The notes: generated by a model not told the origin, from the sequence alone. 64,000 nucleotides of DNA from Rhea pennata (GCF_028389875.1 NC_084670.1:10077383-10141382), one strand, 5' to 3'. Counted from the stretch's first letter, positions 47,001 to 61,707 are shown. Numbers and translations are program-made.

Positions 47001-49412
47001 ATCTTCACCTGCGCAATTCAGCTGGAACAAGATCCATGCTCTGGCAAAAGCAACAGAGCTAGTCTTCACCTACTAGTGTCAGAGAAACCTTGGCCAGAGA
47101 CCAGTTCCTTCTACACAATCCCCAACTTCCAGGAGATGTCTTTCTCTGTCCTATAGCATAGGATGATGGATGCGTTCACCATCATCAGCAAATGAAACAC
47201 ACGATGCAACACAAACGTGCTCACGGTTTAAAGAGGCATGCTCCCCCTTCTCCTTCCTTGCCGCCTGCTTGAGTTCAGAGCTCGCCAACAACTATTAAAC
47301 ACATCAATGTAAATGTTAGTAGATTGATTCTAATAGGAAACAAAAATGTTTTGAGCAAAGCTAATTGCTGGGAAATAAAGTCGTTTCAAAATTTCGGTGG
47401 GGGGTTATAAATCTCTTGGTTCCTGCCTCCTTCCAGTGTTAAGGTTTTACAGATGTTGCTGTTAGGAGGAGAGGAATGATTACAGATGCTTGTTTCCAGT
47501 TTCCATTAAAAAAGGCATAAATACGCACAGTAAGTCGAAGGTTGAATTTTCTTTAAGAATAACACTTAAATCTCAGTAAGCAACAAAATACAGAAAACCT
47601 GCATTGTGACTCCTAAAATCTCACGACTGTACAAAATACTCAACGCTCTGGCAAGTGACAAACATGAACACAACTCAGCTGGCTGTGTTAACCACCAAAA
47701 TGCTTCTCCCAGCCTTTTACCCTTCTCCCCATCAGCTCTTCACTGCACACAGAGGCACTCCACAGTCCCTCAGAGAAATCAGCAACCAGCCTAGTCCTCT
47801 CTGAGATGGATGAGCAGGAAAATAAGGGCTTGAGAAGCCATGGAAACAAGACGCGTCTCTCAGGACGCAAAATCCTAGACCTGAACCCAGATCCAGACTT
47901 TGGAGAGGCAGAGAGATGGAAAAGCAAGCCCATTAAGTAATAAGGGAAGGCCAGGGAGGAGACTGAGACACAGCTGCCCCCTCCCAACGGGCTGGGCAGC
48001 AGAGCTGACCAGTTCCATGGGAAAAGCTACCCACTGGTGCCACCCATCAGCAGAGGGGTTCACTTAGCTCCTCTCTCCAGCACCAAAAGGCTGACAGGTG
48101 CTTGGGAGTCCCCAGGCACCCCTGGTATTGGGGTGCACCCACCACCCTCCCTCTCAGTGATGACACTCCATCTTGCATGCCACACATGGACACCAACTGC
48201 ATTCATTTCTTTGGAAACTATTTCTCACATAGCAACACCATGTTAAAAAAATGAAAGAAAAATCCTATCAGAATAAAGCACTCAGCTGCTCAAGCAATTA
48301 TCTCTCTGGGAAAATGGAGGAGATGCTAGGTTTAGTCCCTGAGATAAGGTGCCCATCTAGTTTCTCCTCAATGTATTAATTGGAATAATGCAGGCAACAG
48401 GTGGGAGGATTATGCTACAGTTCCCACTTAGCATCCCCATCACAAGATTGAGGTGTCTGGGTGTCTAAATCCAGAGTCTGAACCAGGTACCGACAAAACA
48501 AGAACTGGGACTTGAGTGGACTTCAGATGCTCATGTCCAATATTGCCACCACAAAAGCAAAGCTGGCTCAAATCCTAATGAGGACATGCACATAAAAGCA
48601 TACTGATTTACTTGGCTTTGACTAAATGAGCTAATTCGACATTCATGGCTGTGGCTGTCACACTCTGCAGTATGTTAATGTGACCTTTCTCCCAGCACAG
48701 CATAATCCCTTTGTCCTCCCTTAACTTTTCTTACCTTTAACTCCTTAATGCTGTCCAAAGGGGATGAGCAGCTCTGCTCCCCCTCTACACGCAGCCCCCA
48801 ACAACTGCCATGTGGCTCACCAGCCCCTCCTCACCCAAGGTGCCAGGCTTGCTCCAAACCTGCCTTTACGTGCCACGGGTCCAAGCCATATTTGGCATAC
48901 TTGGGCTCACAAGGCATGTTTGGGCTGCTTTATTTTTCCAGACTAGCAGAAGTAGTGCCTCCCCTGCTGAGAAGCCTGGAGCCAGCTCTGTCTGAAGACA
49001 ACGGGTCTGTTCCAGATTTGTACCAGTTTCCTCAAGCTCAGAATGAGAGACAGCTCAGCAGTGATCTCTGCTTTTTGTATCCTACATTTTGAACAGCAAT
49101 ACTGCCCCCAAAACAAGGTAAGAGAGCACTCACTTCAGCTTCCTCTACAGTTGTAGGACAGTTGTGCAACTTCTCCAAACACTGTGGGTTATGCTTTGGA
49201 TCTTACTTTCAACCAAACACAAACAACACCCCTAAACAAAACACACACAAACAAACAAAAAAAAAGCAGAAATAACCAGCTAGGACAGGAGAGCTGATAC
49301 CCAGCCTGTCTTTTATTCAAGCAGAAGGAGTTGTGTCCCTCTCAGAAACCAGGTGGCAACCACATAATATATTATAACCCATTGGCTCTAGTCCTTTCAG
49401 TAGTGCCATGTG

Positions 49413-49658
49413 AAAGGACTAAAGGCAACTGGCAAAAAACTGAACCACAGGAAGTTCTGCTTGAATATGAGGAGGAATTTCTTCATTGTGAGAGTGACAG
49501 AGCATGGAAACTGGTTGCCCAGAGAGGTTGTGGAGTCTCCTTCTCTGGAGATATTCAAAACCCACCTGGATGCAACCCTGTCTAACATGCTCTAAGTGAC
49601 TAGAAGTTGGACTAGATGATCTCCAGAGGTCCCTTCCAACCATACCAATTCTGCGATA
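49413..49658 (+). repeat. CR1 LINE 3' end, sense copy
   Basis: About 245 bp match the CR1 3' terminal region in order: AGGACTAAAGGCAACTGG, ACCACAGGAAGTTCTGCTTG, GGAGGAATTTCTTCATTGTG, GTTGCCCAGAGAGGTTGTGG, AGTCTCCTTCTCTGGAGATA, TTGGACTAGATGATCTCCAG and AGGTCCCTTCCAACC. The copy ends with a decayed ATTCTGTG-type tail (AATTCTGCGATA). It is 5'-truncated with no intact reverse transcriptase. Confidence 0.93.
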
Positions 49659-49959
49659 CAAAGCAGCAGATACATGCCTGTGTTAAATCTCCTAATATGC
49701 TCACATCACTGAGCCCAGGTCCTGTGGAAGACATACTGGGCCACAGTCACACAGCACAAAAGTCTGCTTATCATTTCCTACCACATGGGCTACTTTGCAG
49801 AACACATGGGTGGAGATGAGACTGAATTTAGGCCAGCTGGAGCTAGGATCCATAACATGCATTCAGAGAAGACAAAGATGACCCAGTTGCCCATTTCAGG
49901 GTCAGCCTGGCATCTCCCAGCAGCACTCTGAGGTAGGTCACTGCCTCCCCAGTCGCAGA

Positions 49960-50160
49960 TGCAAGAAACCCACGGGGAAGTGCAAGCTCCATGGCGGCGC
50001 AGGGCAGACCGCCTGCTGCCTCCGCGCGGCGGGTCACGCGGGCAAAGCAGCAAGCAGGCACCTTGGCCACGCGTTGCCTCCTTCGGCTGTCAGCTCTTCG
50101 CCAGAGGGGCCACGCAGCTGCCAGGTGCACACACCGCGATGCCCGTTTTGGTAAGGCTCG
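49960..50160. other. Small orphan CpG-rich patch
   Basis: About 200 bp with clustered CpG, for example around 50024-50040, in AT-average surroundings. No promoter element or coding exon was identified. Confidence 0.35.
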
Positions 50161-53100
50161 TCAGCTTCAGCTATAAACACCAGCCCTGATTTTGCATTCC
50201 CCAGCCGCTCACTGCGTTATTCCACCAGAAGTGCCAAGACAAGCCGACATGAGACTCTCTAATCTGCAGTTTGTTGGTCTCCTGGGGCCAGTGAAAACCC
50301 AGATTAGACTTTACAACTAGCTCAAATGCACAAGCAACCAGGATATGTTAGGACCACAAGCAACTGCAGAATGATTTAAGAAGGTCCTTGAAGTTGCCAA
50401 TTATCTATCTAGTTGATGATTCAGACAAACAGTTTTACTGGCCAAACATTGGGGGAAACATGTGGAACTAATCAAGCTGCATTGAAAAAGAGATCAAATT
50501 AATGTAAAATAAATTGAACTACACACACAAAACCCAAATCTGATTTTTCCTTCCAAATAGGCACCATATTTAAGAAAGATGCTTTTAGTTTTTATGTATT
50601 ACTTTTTGCTTTTAAAATACAATGCATGACAACAGAAAGCCATTTCTGCAAGCACAACAAAACAATCTCTTTGCAATGAAAGGCAATAAGTGTTTATTCA
50701 GCAGGTTCATTCTATTCATGAAACTGCCACTTAAAAATAAGAATGTCATAAAAATAATGATACACCAATTCCTCTTTTGTTATTACCCTAGAAATACACC
50801 AATTAGTGTTAAACTAACCGATACAAACACATATTGATGAGCAGATTTTCTGTTAGTAGGTATTGCAAGGCTTGCCTGTTAAAATGGACTAAAGAGGAGG
50901 CAAGATGATTTGTTAAAGGTACATGTTTGCTACCTGGCAGATTTGGGGTCCCTTCTCTTTTTTTGCCATAAAACACCTGGATACTCTTGGGAAAATCACT
51001 TCAGCTCAACTCCTCAGAAAAAGTCAGATGGCTAATTCCCATAGAGATACAAGTTTTGTACTTAAATCTTGTGGGATTTGGGACTATCTCCCTACACAAT
51101 ACAGTTTAGAGCCCTCTTTGCTCTTCTAGGGAGGACCTGTGCTAAACTCTAGCAAAACATAAAAGGCACATATATTAGCAAAACGGAAGTTTTTCTTAAA
51201 ACCACAAATTTTGCTAAAAATTTGATTCTTGAGGTGGGAGATTCATGTACCAACATCAAAATGCTTTCAATATTTATTTAGAAATAAGCCTGAAAATTAT
51301 TGTATCCTGCTTTAGGGATAAGATTGGAAAAACAGAGTCAGCTTGAAAAAGAAAGATTTCAGTCAAGTAAATACTCATTTTGAAGCCAGATCAGCTCAGA
51401 GATGCCGATCCCTTGTGCATTCCTCTCTAGAGCACCACTCTGGGCTCCCTCCACCGCCAGACAACAGCCGGACGGCTCCAGCAGATCCGTCCCCTCTCCA
51501 AAAAGCGACCAGACGTCACCACGACAGAGCAGGTCTCAAAGCCAGGCTCCAGCTCCAACTCACCTCCTTGTTTGGCTCCCTCCTCCACTGCACACAGCGA
51601 GTGAGATAACATCAGTCCAAGGCTATTATGTCCTTCCTGTGCCAGCAAACCAAATTTTCTGAATGACCTGCCAAGATCACCTCTCGTTAGCCTCACACAC
51701 TGATTGCTGGCAGATCTCTTCCTCTCTTAACCAGGTATTGTCTGGAGCCAGACGATTCCCCCCCGCTCCTCATTTTCACTAAAAGTCTGACCATACTGCT
51801 CCTGGTGCCATTCATTTTGTGCACGCTCCAGCAATTCATCTACCCTCACGGTATCAGCTCATTCTAAAATTTGCCTTTCTAATGAATTTTCTGTTTGCAT
51901 TTTCTTCTCCACCACTGTCCTTGACTGATTAAAGATTTGGACGGGGGTGAAGAAGGGGCATAAACACCAAGTGGGGTCACACTGGAGACCCCCATCAGCT
52001 GCCAGATCCCTGTCTGACCCTCTTTTGAGAGGCTTTTCCACGCAGCAGGAAGTGTATCAGCAATAAGGCTACGCCCAGGCTGCTGCTGCAGCCAGAGCAC
52101 GACTCAAGGTTCAGTGGGCAAGTTGCTGCCAGCTGGGGAGCTCGGCACACACCAGGGAGCACAGACAGCCAAAGCGTAAGACTGGTCCCTGCCAGACCCA
52201 ACTCCTTACTCAGGGCATGGAGAGCTCAGGCAGCAAATCAACACATAATACTCTGGCAAATACCATGCAACAGTTCATACTAGACAGTACCCAAGCATGG
52301 GATTTGAAAGTAACAGTGGTAAATAAAGTATGTCTTCAGCTCCAAAAGAGACTGACAAAACTGGTTCTCAGTGACTTGCTAAAGGACTCCAATTTGGTGA
52401 CTGTTCAGTTTGGGATGGCCATCATGATTCCCATCTTGGTCTCTGCTCACTTCCAAGCTGGAGGTCCCAGCTCACATCCAGGGATGACCCTAATACTCAC
52501 AGGGCAGGCAGGACTGGGACGTGCATCAGTCCTGTTTAGCAATTGCTTGTTCTTGCATGAAGGAAAATTACTATTGTCACTTCCTTGTAGCCTAGCAGGC
52601 CCAGAGGGGCTGTTTTCTTTTCAATTTGCAGAACAGATGCTATTTGGTGACGTAGCCAGGGAAAGAGCCTGAAAGGAATCACAGCTCTTCCTAGTCCCAG
52701 TCAAGCAGGCAACAATGAGATTAAAACCACAAAGACACCATCGTTCATTAGTAAAAGGTACCTGCCATGAGACCTTATTTCATTTGCTGCAGAGGAATTA
52801 TGTTTTACCTGAGGTATGTCCTACCATCAGGTCAAACTGTTGCTCTCTGTACAGAGCCCAGTGGTGAACATGTCACTGCCAGATCATTCCCAAGAGCATC
52901 CTAGCTGCTGCTGCTAGTTTCTTCTATTTCAGACGTGTATTTCAAGCTGTTTCACAGTTGTGTTTTCCATCAGAGAGCAGCAAGGGACTGATTTCCACGT
53001 ATCTCACCATCATCCAGCCTGCATCAACACATTTATCCACAAGAGAAGGGGTGACCTTAGCCAACAGTTTGTCATCCACAGAGCAAGGGGAGCACACAAA

Positions 53101-56100
53101 CATGCCAGGTCATGGCATATTTGATGCCAGGCCATCATTCCTCCCTTTCCTATTGAAGGACATTCATTAAGAGACCATATTTAAAGGCTTTAATCCAGCT
53201 TTGGGGACAGCCAGGATCTCTATGGGCATGGAAGAGGGAAATCCAGGCAAGCAGGATCCAGAGAGATCCACATCTGCATGGATGGTCAGCTAATGGACCT
53301 GCCCCCTGGAGGAGCCCTACATCCCTACAACACACACGCCAGCACCTCTGCCCTGCTGGCAACCTGCTTGCAGCACACAGGACCTATGACCAGGCCTTGC
53401 CTGCTGGGGCTCTCTCACCTTCCCCAGAAGGGCTTGCAACCTTTCTTTGCATGGCCACAAAGAGCAGTGCCAATATGCCTTACCTCCTCTCTTTGGCTGC
53501 CAGTCACAGGCACAATTTGTTAGGCATCTAGTTTTAAACATATGAAGAGCCCATTTACTTCCATTCACATCACACAATCACATGCTTAAATGCACAATCA
53601 AGGCCACAATTGTGAGTTTCCTGGGGAATGGACTTGTCTTTCCTTGCATAGGAACACAGCAGGCAGCAGTGTGGAGAGCCATCAGATTCCCTAGGACTCC
53701 TCGATACAATTACAAACAAGATTTGTTTCTAACATTTCAGTCTCTAAAAATACCTTTTTGATGGACAAAGGCCATAATGGCATCACAAACACATCATGCA
53801 CTGTAGTGTTACAAATATCAACCACTAGTCTGCAGACAAGATTCTTTGGGAAACACCTGGACACGAAACAGAGATGGAGGCTGGCACTAGGTACTGCAGC
53901 AGGAAGGGGACAACACAGGACTGCGGCTACAGCCTGCCTACACTGCACTACAGTCCAATATTTACTCTTTCAGGTTGCTTGCTCATTAAAGTCGGTTCTG
54001 ACTTAAAAACAAGCAGAATAAAAGACCAAGACCATAAGAATAAAAGAACAAAAGATCATACTCCTCAGATACATCCATACATCCTCAGATGCAGTGATCT
54101 GCAGAGAGAGTTGAGCCATGACATGCAGAGTTTGCCACCAGCTTGCTAAAATGTGGCAGCTTGTCTGCCACTGCAAAGTCCTACAGCCAACAAGATTTAA
54201 ATGGCCTGCTGCAGGTGTTTGGAAACTCATTTAACCTTCTCTGTTTTGCCTCTGGTTCTTTGCTCATTTTCTCACTTTAAGCTTAACGTCTGCAATACAG
54301 GGACTATAGGCGAGGTTTTCTCAAGTACCATACAGCAAGTAGAGCTAGCAATGCATCCTTAAGACAATTGCAATACTGGGTTCAGCAGGAGTTGGGTTTT
54401 TTCTTTAAATGAAGCTCACAAGAATAGAGATGACACAGAAATCTTAGCCTGCTTAAAAAAAAACAAAACAAACTTTCCTGTTCCTTGTCATTATTGGAGA
54501 GAAACAAAACAAAAAAGGGGGGCAGAAATCAAATAAATACAAGCTTCAAATGATTTTTAACCTAATTTCATGCTCTCTTAGTGCCTGGCAGACTTTCCAG
54601 TCACGCAGGCTTTGCGGCATTGTCCCCTTAAGTAACACTGAACTCTTCAGTGACTCAAGAGCTTTGGAGAATTTAATGCACAGTTGTGCCAGAGCAAAGG
54701 GAAAACAAGCAGCATGAGGAGGCTCTGCAGCCTATGAAGACCCCTATACCAGAGGGTCCCAAAGTTTTGTGCTTGTGGCCCCACTTCTGCTACCACCTGC
54801 AGGTCCCCACTCTGCCTCCAGCAACACTTGATTGTGCCTTACAAAATATGAAGAAGCAACTCAGCCATATGTTCTTGCCATAGTTAAAAAAAAAAAGATA
54901 CCCCCAAGCAACTTCAACTCACAGCCCAGTACAACCATACTCAGCAAGTGCAGAGGAACCAGCAAATGCAGCTTTGCCCAGGGCTTTCCACAAGCAAACC
55001 AAAGCAGTAATAAACTAGAGACAGACAAGTCCTCACCTCAGGTCCTTCCCTGGACCCAAAGCTGGGCTGCAGAACAGCATCTTTTTCCCCAGACATGACA
55101 TCTTAAGCACCTGTTTGCATTTTGCAACCAGCACTGACCACAGGGATCAATAACAGCCCAGCTGGGACACCACTATCCTCACACAGAGCTCTGGGCACCC
55201 GGGGGGAGACCCAGGGCTGTCTGCCTGCTGAAACCAATTAGACCAATTAGTAGTTCATTAGTGTTACCTTTCATTTGTGCTAGGGACTCTGTCACCTGTG
55301 AGTTTTCACTATAGCCTTTTTCTCTTCTCTGCCCTTCCGCACTTCGCAACACTCACATGTAACCCATGCCGAAATCTTTCCATTTACATCAGCAACCTCT
55401 CAGCTATCCTGTGAGCTCTTTTGGCCCCATTTGGTTTCAAAGGCATCAACAACTTAGCAGGAGCTACTGTGAGCAGATGTAATACCCCAGCATCCTAGGG
55501 GACCCAGCAGAGCAAGCTCACAAACTTCCATACAGAGGCCCTCTTGCCACCCCAACTTTATCCATTTCTTTTCCCCAGATCTAGTATTGTTGTGGGACTG
55601 TGCAGCAGGATATGTAAGACAGTAGTTAATTCTTCATGATAGAAGAATGACAACCAAGCTAATTAAGCATTTTAATATTCTTTGCCTACTTTTGGTAGCT
55701 GCAGTGATGACCCTTTGCATACTCAGATAGCAGAAACCTACCTGCTCTCTCAGAGATATTCAAAATCTCCCTTACTCATCACACCACCAGTCAATGGATG
55801 TGTCACTTCTTACCCATTTTCAAAATGAAGGTTATCACCATTTTTTTGTTTTTATTAATGTCATTTGTACTTCATTTTAATTAACTGCTGTTCCTGTTAA
55901 CTTCTAAAATACATGTTATCTGAGGCAAAATTATCTAGCTTTTCATTTTGCAGTGGGCAACAGACACCAGTAGGTTGGAGAGAACTAACAAGACATGTCA
56001 TAAGCCTTGGGAGGGGGATCGGACTCAAACTATTTTTGGTTCTCAGACTGTTCCTGTAAACCACCCTCAATTTGTTGAACTGAGGCAACAAATTTCTCCT

Positions 56101-56210
56101 AGAGCACAGTAAGCCTTCCTTCATAAGGGACCTTGCGCTGTTAACTGCATTGAATTAGAACCTAATTTGATTAAATCTGAGCGGCTGCCCTTTTCAAGAA
56201 AGAGATGCTT

Positions 56211-56296
56211 CTCACTTTGCCACTTAGTTGGGCTGTGTTTGTCACAAGTTTCATAGTCCTTCTGTACATTAATTTCCTCATCTGTAATAAAGGATG
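56211..56296 (+). repeat. MIR SINE fragment
   Basis: TTTGCCACTTAGTTGGGCTG, TGTTTGTCACAAGTTTCATA and AATTTCCTCATCTGTAATAA reproduce the MIR core and 3' core in sense orientation and correct order. It is the clearest MIR copy in the window. Confidence 0.6.
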
Positions 56297-59200
56297 CAGC
56301 AGGTTGCTTAAAGAATGGGGAGCAGGAATGCATGTAAGCACAGATGAATAGGAGATCCACTGCAAAGGGGCTGCCAGAGCATTAGTGCTTAGTACCCAGA
56401 CGTGACGCTCTTTGCTGCCTGCCAGTACTGAAAGAGCAATGTAACACTAGGCCAAGATGTCACTGGAACAGTAGATAGAGAACAGGTCCTATGGAAGGTT
56501 AATCCTGAAACAAATGCAGCATGGGACTGACCAGAAGTTGGTCAGTAGCTCTCACACCATTCTTAGTGGAAAGAAATTTATCCGCTGCTACCTGAGATCC
56601 TGTCTAGCACTGGGCTTTGCAGGAAGCAAAATAAGGTGTTAAAATTCAGCAAGATATTAAGGCACAAGCCAAGTCCACTCTTGCCTCTACTTCCAAAGCT
56701 GCAGAAAGATGCCTCCTCCTTCTCAGACATATTCCCTCAAGTTGCAACAGCTGAGCAAAGGTAGGAGATTCCTGCTGGTCTTGGTCCTACTCATGACCCA
56801 CATTCATAGTTACTGGTCATGCCCCAGAACAACTCTTGGTCAGTGCAATCCTGCCTGCATCTCCAGCCTCCTCTGCCCTCCACTAGGCAAGATGCCAGCC
56901 CCGTTCTGCCTTCCTGTTGTTTCCACTACCCAAGACTGAGGTCCTAAGCAGGTCTTGCAGTAAACGTGGGTCTGTTTTTGTTCCTTTTCCTGAGGGATTC
57001 CCAGGCAGTACCTTCAAAGCTATGGCTGAATGTGTAAAATAGTCCAAACTTTTTCATCAGAGTTCTTTGGAAGGAACATATGATGAAAGGTTAACCATAG
57101 GATTTCACCAAAACCCATCAATAAACAGTTCAAACAATGAAACTCAAGTTTTAATCTGTGTAGTTAGAATATTTTTGTCTGGAATCCCCCCGTGGAAGGG
57201 AATCAGATGCATACCACCCTGCTTCTCTCAGCAACTTCAATTTTAGTTCTCTTTTCCATCTGCCAGTCCAGGACAGATCTCATTTCTGGGCACTCTGGGA
57301 TGGAGAGACATTACAAATGCTCCTCAGCTGTGGCACCAGGTATGACTCCTTTTCTAAGGGAAAGATTCCACCCAAGGCATTCTCAGAAAGTTGCCTAGTT
57401 AGTACAGGATGAAAAAGACAAACCTATTATGATGGTAGTGGCACAGAACATCTCTGATGATTAAGTTGGTTCTGTCTAGCTGCTTTCATTAGATGCAATT
57501 AAATAAATTGACAAAAAAGCATGACATGTTCATCGTTGCCAAGTTACTAATATAGCAAATCTCTCTGAAATGAAAATCCATCCAAAAATATGTTTATTTT
57601 TTTAACAACTTCCTGACCATTAAAAGGGGAAAAAAAAAGACTGTTAAAAAAAATCATGTCTTTCAATATACATGAAGCGCTCTACAGCCTATGAATGACA
57701 CTTTTAAATCTGCCTTCTATTCTCTATGAACCTAGCACCCCTCCTCGTGGCAGATTTAAGCAACTGCGTTGTGAGCAAAACCATACCTCTACGACTGTGG
57801 ATCTATTTCCAAAAGCAGTGAAGCTAAAAGATCAGGTCACACTTTCAGGTTTGGCAAAGAGCATTGTCTTTTCCACGTTGTGAATGTCTGCAAGCTAGAG
57901 ACATAAACAACTTTCCCCCTCAGTAAAAGTCAAATATGTGTTTCAAACACAATTAAACTGGAAGGCATAGATGTGTGTGACGCATTGAAACAGTTAAACT
58001 GCCCAATCTTAATGTTTGTCTAAAGGTTACTTTTGGATGAAAGCTGGTTATAGAATAAATAACAGATGCTGAAGGCATCCATTATGTATTTTTGCAATTA
58101 GCAGAAAATCTTAGTACTTTTCGTAAAGAACATACATAATTTTGTGGGATGTTTATTGCTGGAAGCCATCTCCTCTTGCTGGCAAGAACAGCATCCAAAA
58201 GCCCAGGGAACTTTTACAAGAAGTCACACATGGTAAGCCAAATGCAATGCTTCAGGAATAGCACTTTAAATCATGAGCTCCGTGCCACAAATAAGCAGCT
58301 GAACCAACGCACTTTCTGCAGAAAATTTCAAATGGAAAAAATACAATAAAATCATCCCTGTTTCTATTTCCCAGGGACATTTCTGATTATCCATCAAAAA
58401 TATGACTGTTGGTTATATCTTCATTTGAAAAATGCATCCATAGTGTTGCACATTGTTATTGTCTTCTATGCCATGGGCTCCTCCCATGGTCCGGCTATCT
58501 CTCCCCTGCTGGGGTAGAGAGATACTATACCTTGGAAAACTTAGTCCATCCAGGAGGTGTGGCCTGGAAAGAAGAATGCAAGTACGGAAAGCGCTACAGT
58601 TCCCAAGAAGCATCGCAGCAGCATTTTCATATGGGGCATTCAACTTTGCTACTTTAAAAAACAAAACAACAAACAATAAGGTGCTAATGATTTCCACCCC
58701 ATTCAAATGAAACCTTAGGAAGTATTCGAGGAAGGACCGAGGTAATTGGGCTAGAACGTAACACAGACCTCAAAATATTTGGTGACCACAGCTGGGGACT
58801 TCAACTGGATTGTTTAGAAGATGACAGAGGTAACACTCCAAATAGCAACCTGAAGAGATAGCTCTGTGCTCAGTAAGAGGGCTATCACATATTACACCCT
58901 CCAAATCATGTCTTGTTAGATCCCAGCAGTTTCTGAAGGCCTCCAGGATAGATAAAGCTTTACTGCTGAGATTTGACACAACTGAGAATTATCCAAAAAA
59001 ATCTCTTCTCACACATCATGGCATTAAATGGAAGTATGTGCTGAACAAAAGCAGTTTAGCTTTGTGTACACAGAGCAATCACATCTGCTGTATGAGAGAC
59101 CATTACATGCACCATCCACATATCACTACATTTACTCTGGTAGTCGCACAGAAACTCAGTAGCATGTCATTTCCTAGCATCAAGACAAACACTTGCATTG

Positions 59201-61642
59201 TGCTAAAAAGCCCTCAGGTATATAGCAGCTATCTTCTGGGATGGCGCCTTGTATTTTCCAAGAGTCTCATTGCAGCAGCTATTATAAGAAACTAAACAAA
59301 ACCCTTCTATTTGTAAATTAGAAAGAAAAAGCACAACTTGCTGGTATTTGGTTTAGGACTAAATCGTTCACACAGTGCTTAAGGAGCATTTTAGACAAAA
59401 GCAAGCTTTCTGCCAAACATTTGAGGGAAAAATTTCTGCTTTGGTGTTTGAATATAGTCATAAACCAGGATGACAGAACTATCTGGCATTGCTGCCCACA
59501 GTGAATAAGCTGTCCATCTAGCTCTTCACAAGCATGACTCAATTTGTCTTCATTCTGCCCAGTTTAGCTTCTACAGCTTTACCCTGGAGTCAATTCCCGC
59601 TCCCACAGCTCCCTGAAATCCAAAGTGGCAGAGATGATGAAGGAATACAGCCAGCCTCTGGGCAGTGCTTTCTGCACAGCATAACCAGGAAAGAATGAGC
59701 TAGACTAAACACGAACATTATAGCTGTGCAGAACAGATCTATCTAAAGCTGAAGTTTGATTTATGAAGCAGAATTCACTGGGCTTCTTTAAGCTTCTCCC
59801 CCCCTTCAGTCATCTCACTTTCTCCCATCAAACCACAACAAACCATTGCTGTTGTCCAGTGATGGAGGCTTTTTCATGTAACTGCTGCTAAGCACTGTGC
59901 TCAAACAGGACATGCACATCTGATCTCTCATAGACAGAGGTACTCTGTTATACATACAGATTTTCTATAGTTCAAATAGCACCCAAGTACTAACACAATG
60001 TGCTTTAAGCCTATTTTGTAACAAATAGGGTATCAAACTCACTGGCAGAAACTGCAGTAGGTTCCAATTACTCCAGCTGAAGTACTCAGAAAATTTGTTT
60101 CTTTTGCAAGGAATATACTGATTCATAATAGCACCCCTTCCCTGTTCTGAAGGGCTTCTGTAGTTCAGAAAGGTAAAGACAAGACATTAAAAGGTCAAAA
60201 GCTAAGAGGACAGAGAAAATACTTAGCTGGGCAGATTAGAGGACTTAAATCTATTGTTACCAACAGAAATACTTTATAGACCACAGGCTGAAAAACACCA
60301 TCTTAAACTAAACAATCCATGAAAAAATAGCTAAGAGCAGCAAGGTTAAATTAATCTATGACCCTATATCTCTACTGGAAAATTCGTAAAGCTGTACAGA
60401 TGAAAGGAGCCCAAGAACTACCAATCTATGAAATCAAAAGTTTTACTATTTTTGTTACTGTCTTCTTATTACCTGATTCGACGAACCATCCTTGTACCAT
60501 CTTGCAGTTTTCATTACTGTTACTCCCAGGGTCTTTGGATTAGGTCAAGTGTACAGCCTCGGGTGCCCTGTCTCTAAGTGCTGCTGCACTGCCTCTTGAA
60601 GGAATAACCTCTTATTGAGAGGCTAGGCATCGCCTTCTGCTGAGCAGGCGGCCAACTGAGTAGTCTCAGATTCAAACAGATCTGTGTCACAAGAGCGACA
60701 CAACTGGTACTGAACTTCAAACCAATGCAAAGTTGTACTAAGCTGTAACTTTTCTAAGTTTAACAAGATAACAGCAGTTGGCAGCACCAGTCTGAACTGA
60801 GGTTTTTTTTCCATTTAGCTCTCCTCATTCTCTTCAGTTCAGCCCGAGTAGCAGCACACAAATCTCCCCAGTGTTGTAAAACACAGCATTTTGTGCAAGA
60901 TCTTAGAATTCCCTCATGAGCTGTCTTATTAAGCAAAGATGTTGCGAGTGGGGAGTATTTTACACGGAAGCAATCCTCCACTCCAGGCTTAGGGTCTTCT
61001 GCACAATAAAGTCCCTCCCTTCCTCTCCCCCCATTCCCCACCCTCCACCAAATTGGCACCTTTTTGGCAGACACACTCAATTCAAGTCTCCCGTTTGTGG
61101 AAATGGGAAAGCCAGCATCGGGGCAGGCTGAACTGGCTCTTACCACAGTCTTGCCCTTCTAAGTCAGCTCCCTAGGAGACTCCCAAGTCCTCAGGGTAAG
61201 GTTTCAGCAAGTTTTCAAAAGACATCTTTGGTCTATGCAGTTATACCAGTAGAAAGCTACCTACACTGCTAGAAAATTCCCTGCTTTTCCCACCATTGCA
61301 ATTCTTTCCAGAATAAGGTTTCAAGTTCAACATTTTGTTTACTGGAAACTTAAATGTCAATAAACAGCCAATTTTGTGACAAATTTTTAGAGCGAAGTGT
61401 GAAGGTTTTTAAAATAAGCCTGGCAATTTCTTCGTTTCTTTTTTAAAGACTGTTACGCAGTGCCAACCCTTCTTCCACCAACATCCAAAACAGTTTTGTC
61501 CATTTTGAAGCAGAAGTGTGACCTATGTCCAAAAGCAAGTTTGCAGTAGATACTTCTGAAAAGTACAACAAAGGGAAGAACAGTTTCTTTGAGAGCACAG
61601 TACAGCATATTGCACGTGCTGCATATTGACAGAATGACATCC

Positions 61643-61707
61643 AAAAAAAAAAAACAAAAAAAACAAAAAAACAAAAAAACAAAACAAAACAAAAAAACAA
61701 AACAAAC
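61643..61707 (+). repeat. A/C-rich (A4-8C)n simple sequence
   Basis: A-runs of 4 to 12 bases are separated by single C over about 65 bp. Confidence 0.95.

Larger units (their letters stand above)
35157..49412. other. Intergenic DNA upstream of FOXE3 (second part)
   Basis: No coding exon is recognised. It holds an A28 run at 36173-36200, CA repeats at 36559-36578, a MIR-like fragment at 37412, a half palindrome at 38437, A-rich simple sequence at 41656-41690 and 42149-42201, and a probable CR1 remnant at 43958. AT-rich repeat-free stretches at about 36230-36520, 37540-38000 and 47180-47660 look like possible conserved elements. Confidence 0.5.

Noticed and set aside
50975-51050. Possible MIR core near CTTGGGAAAATCACTTCAGC
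   Set aside because: Partial resemblance only; too diverged to support without a profile search.
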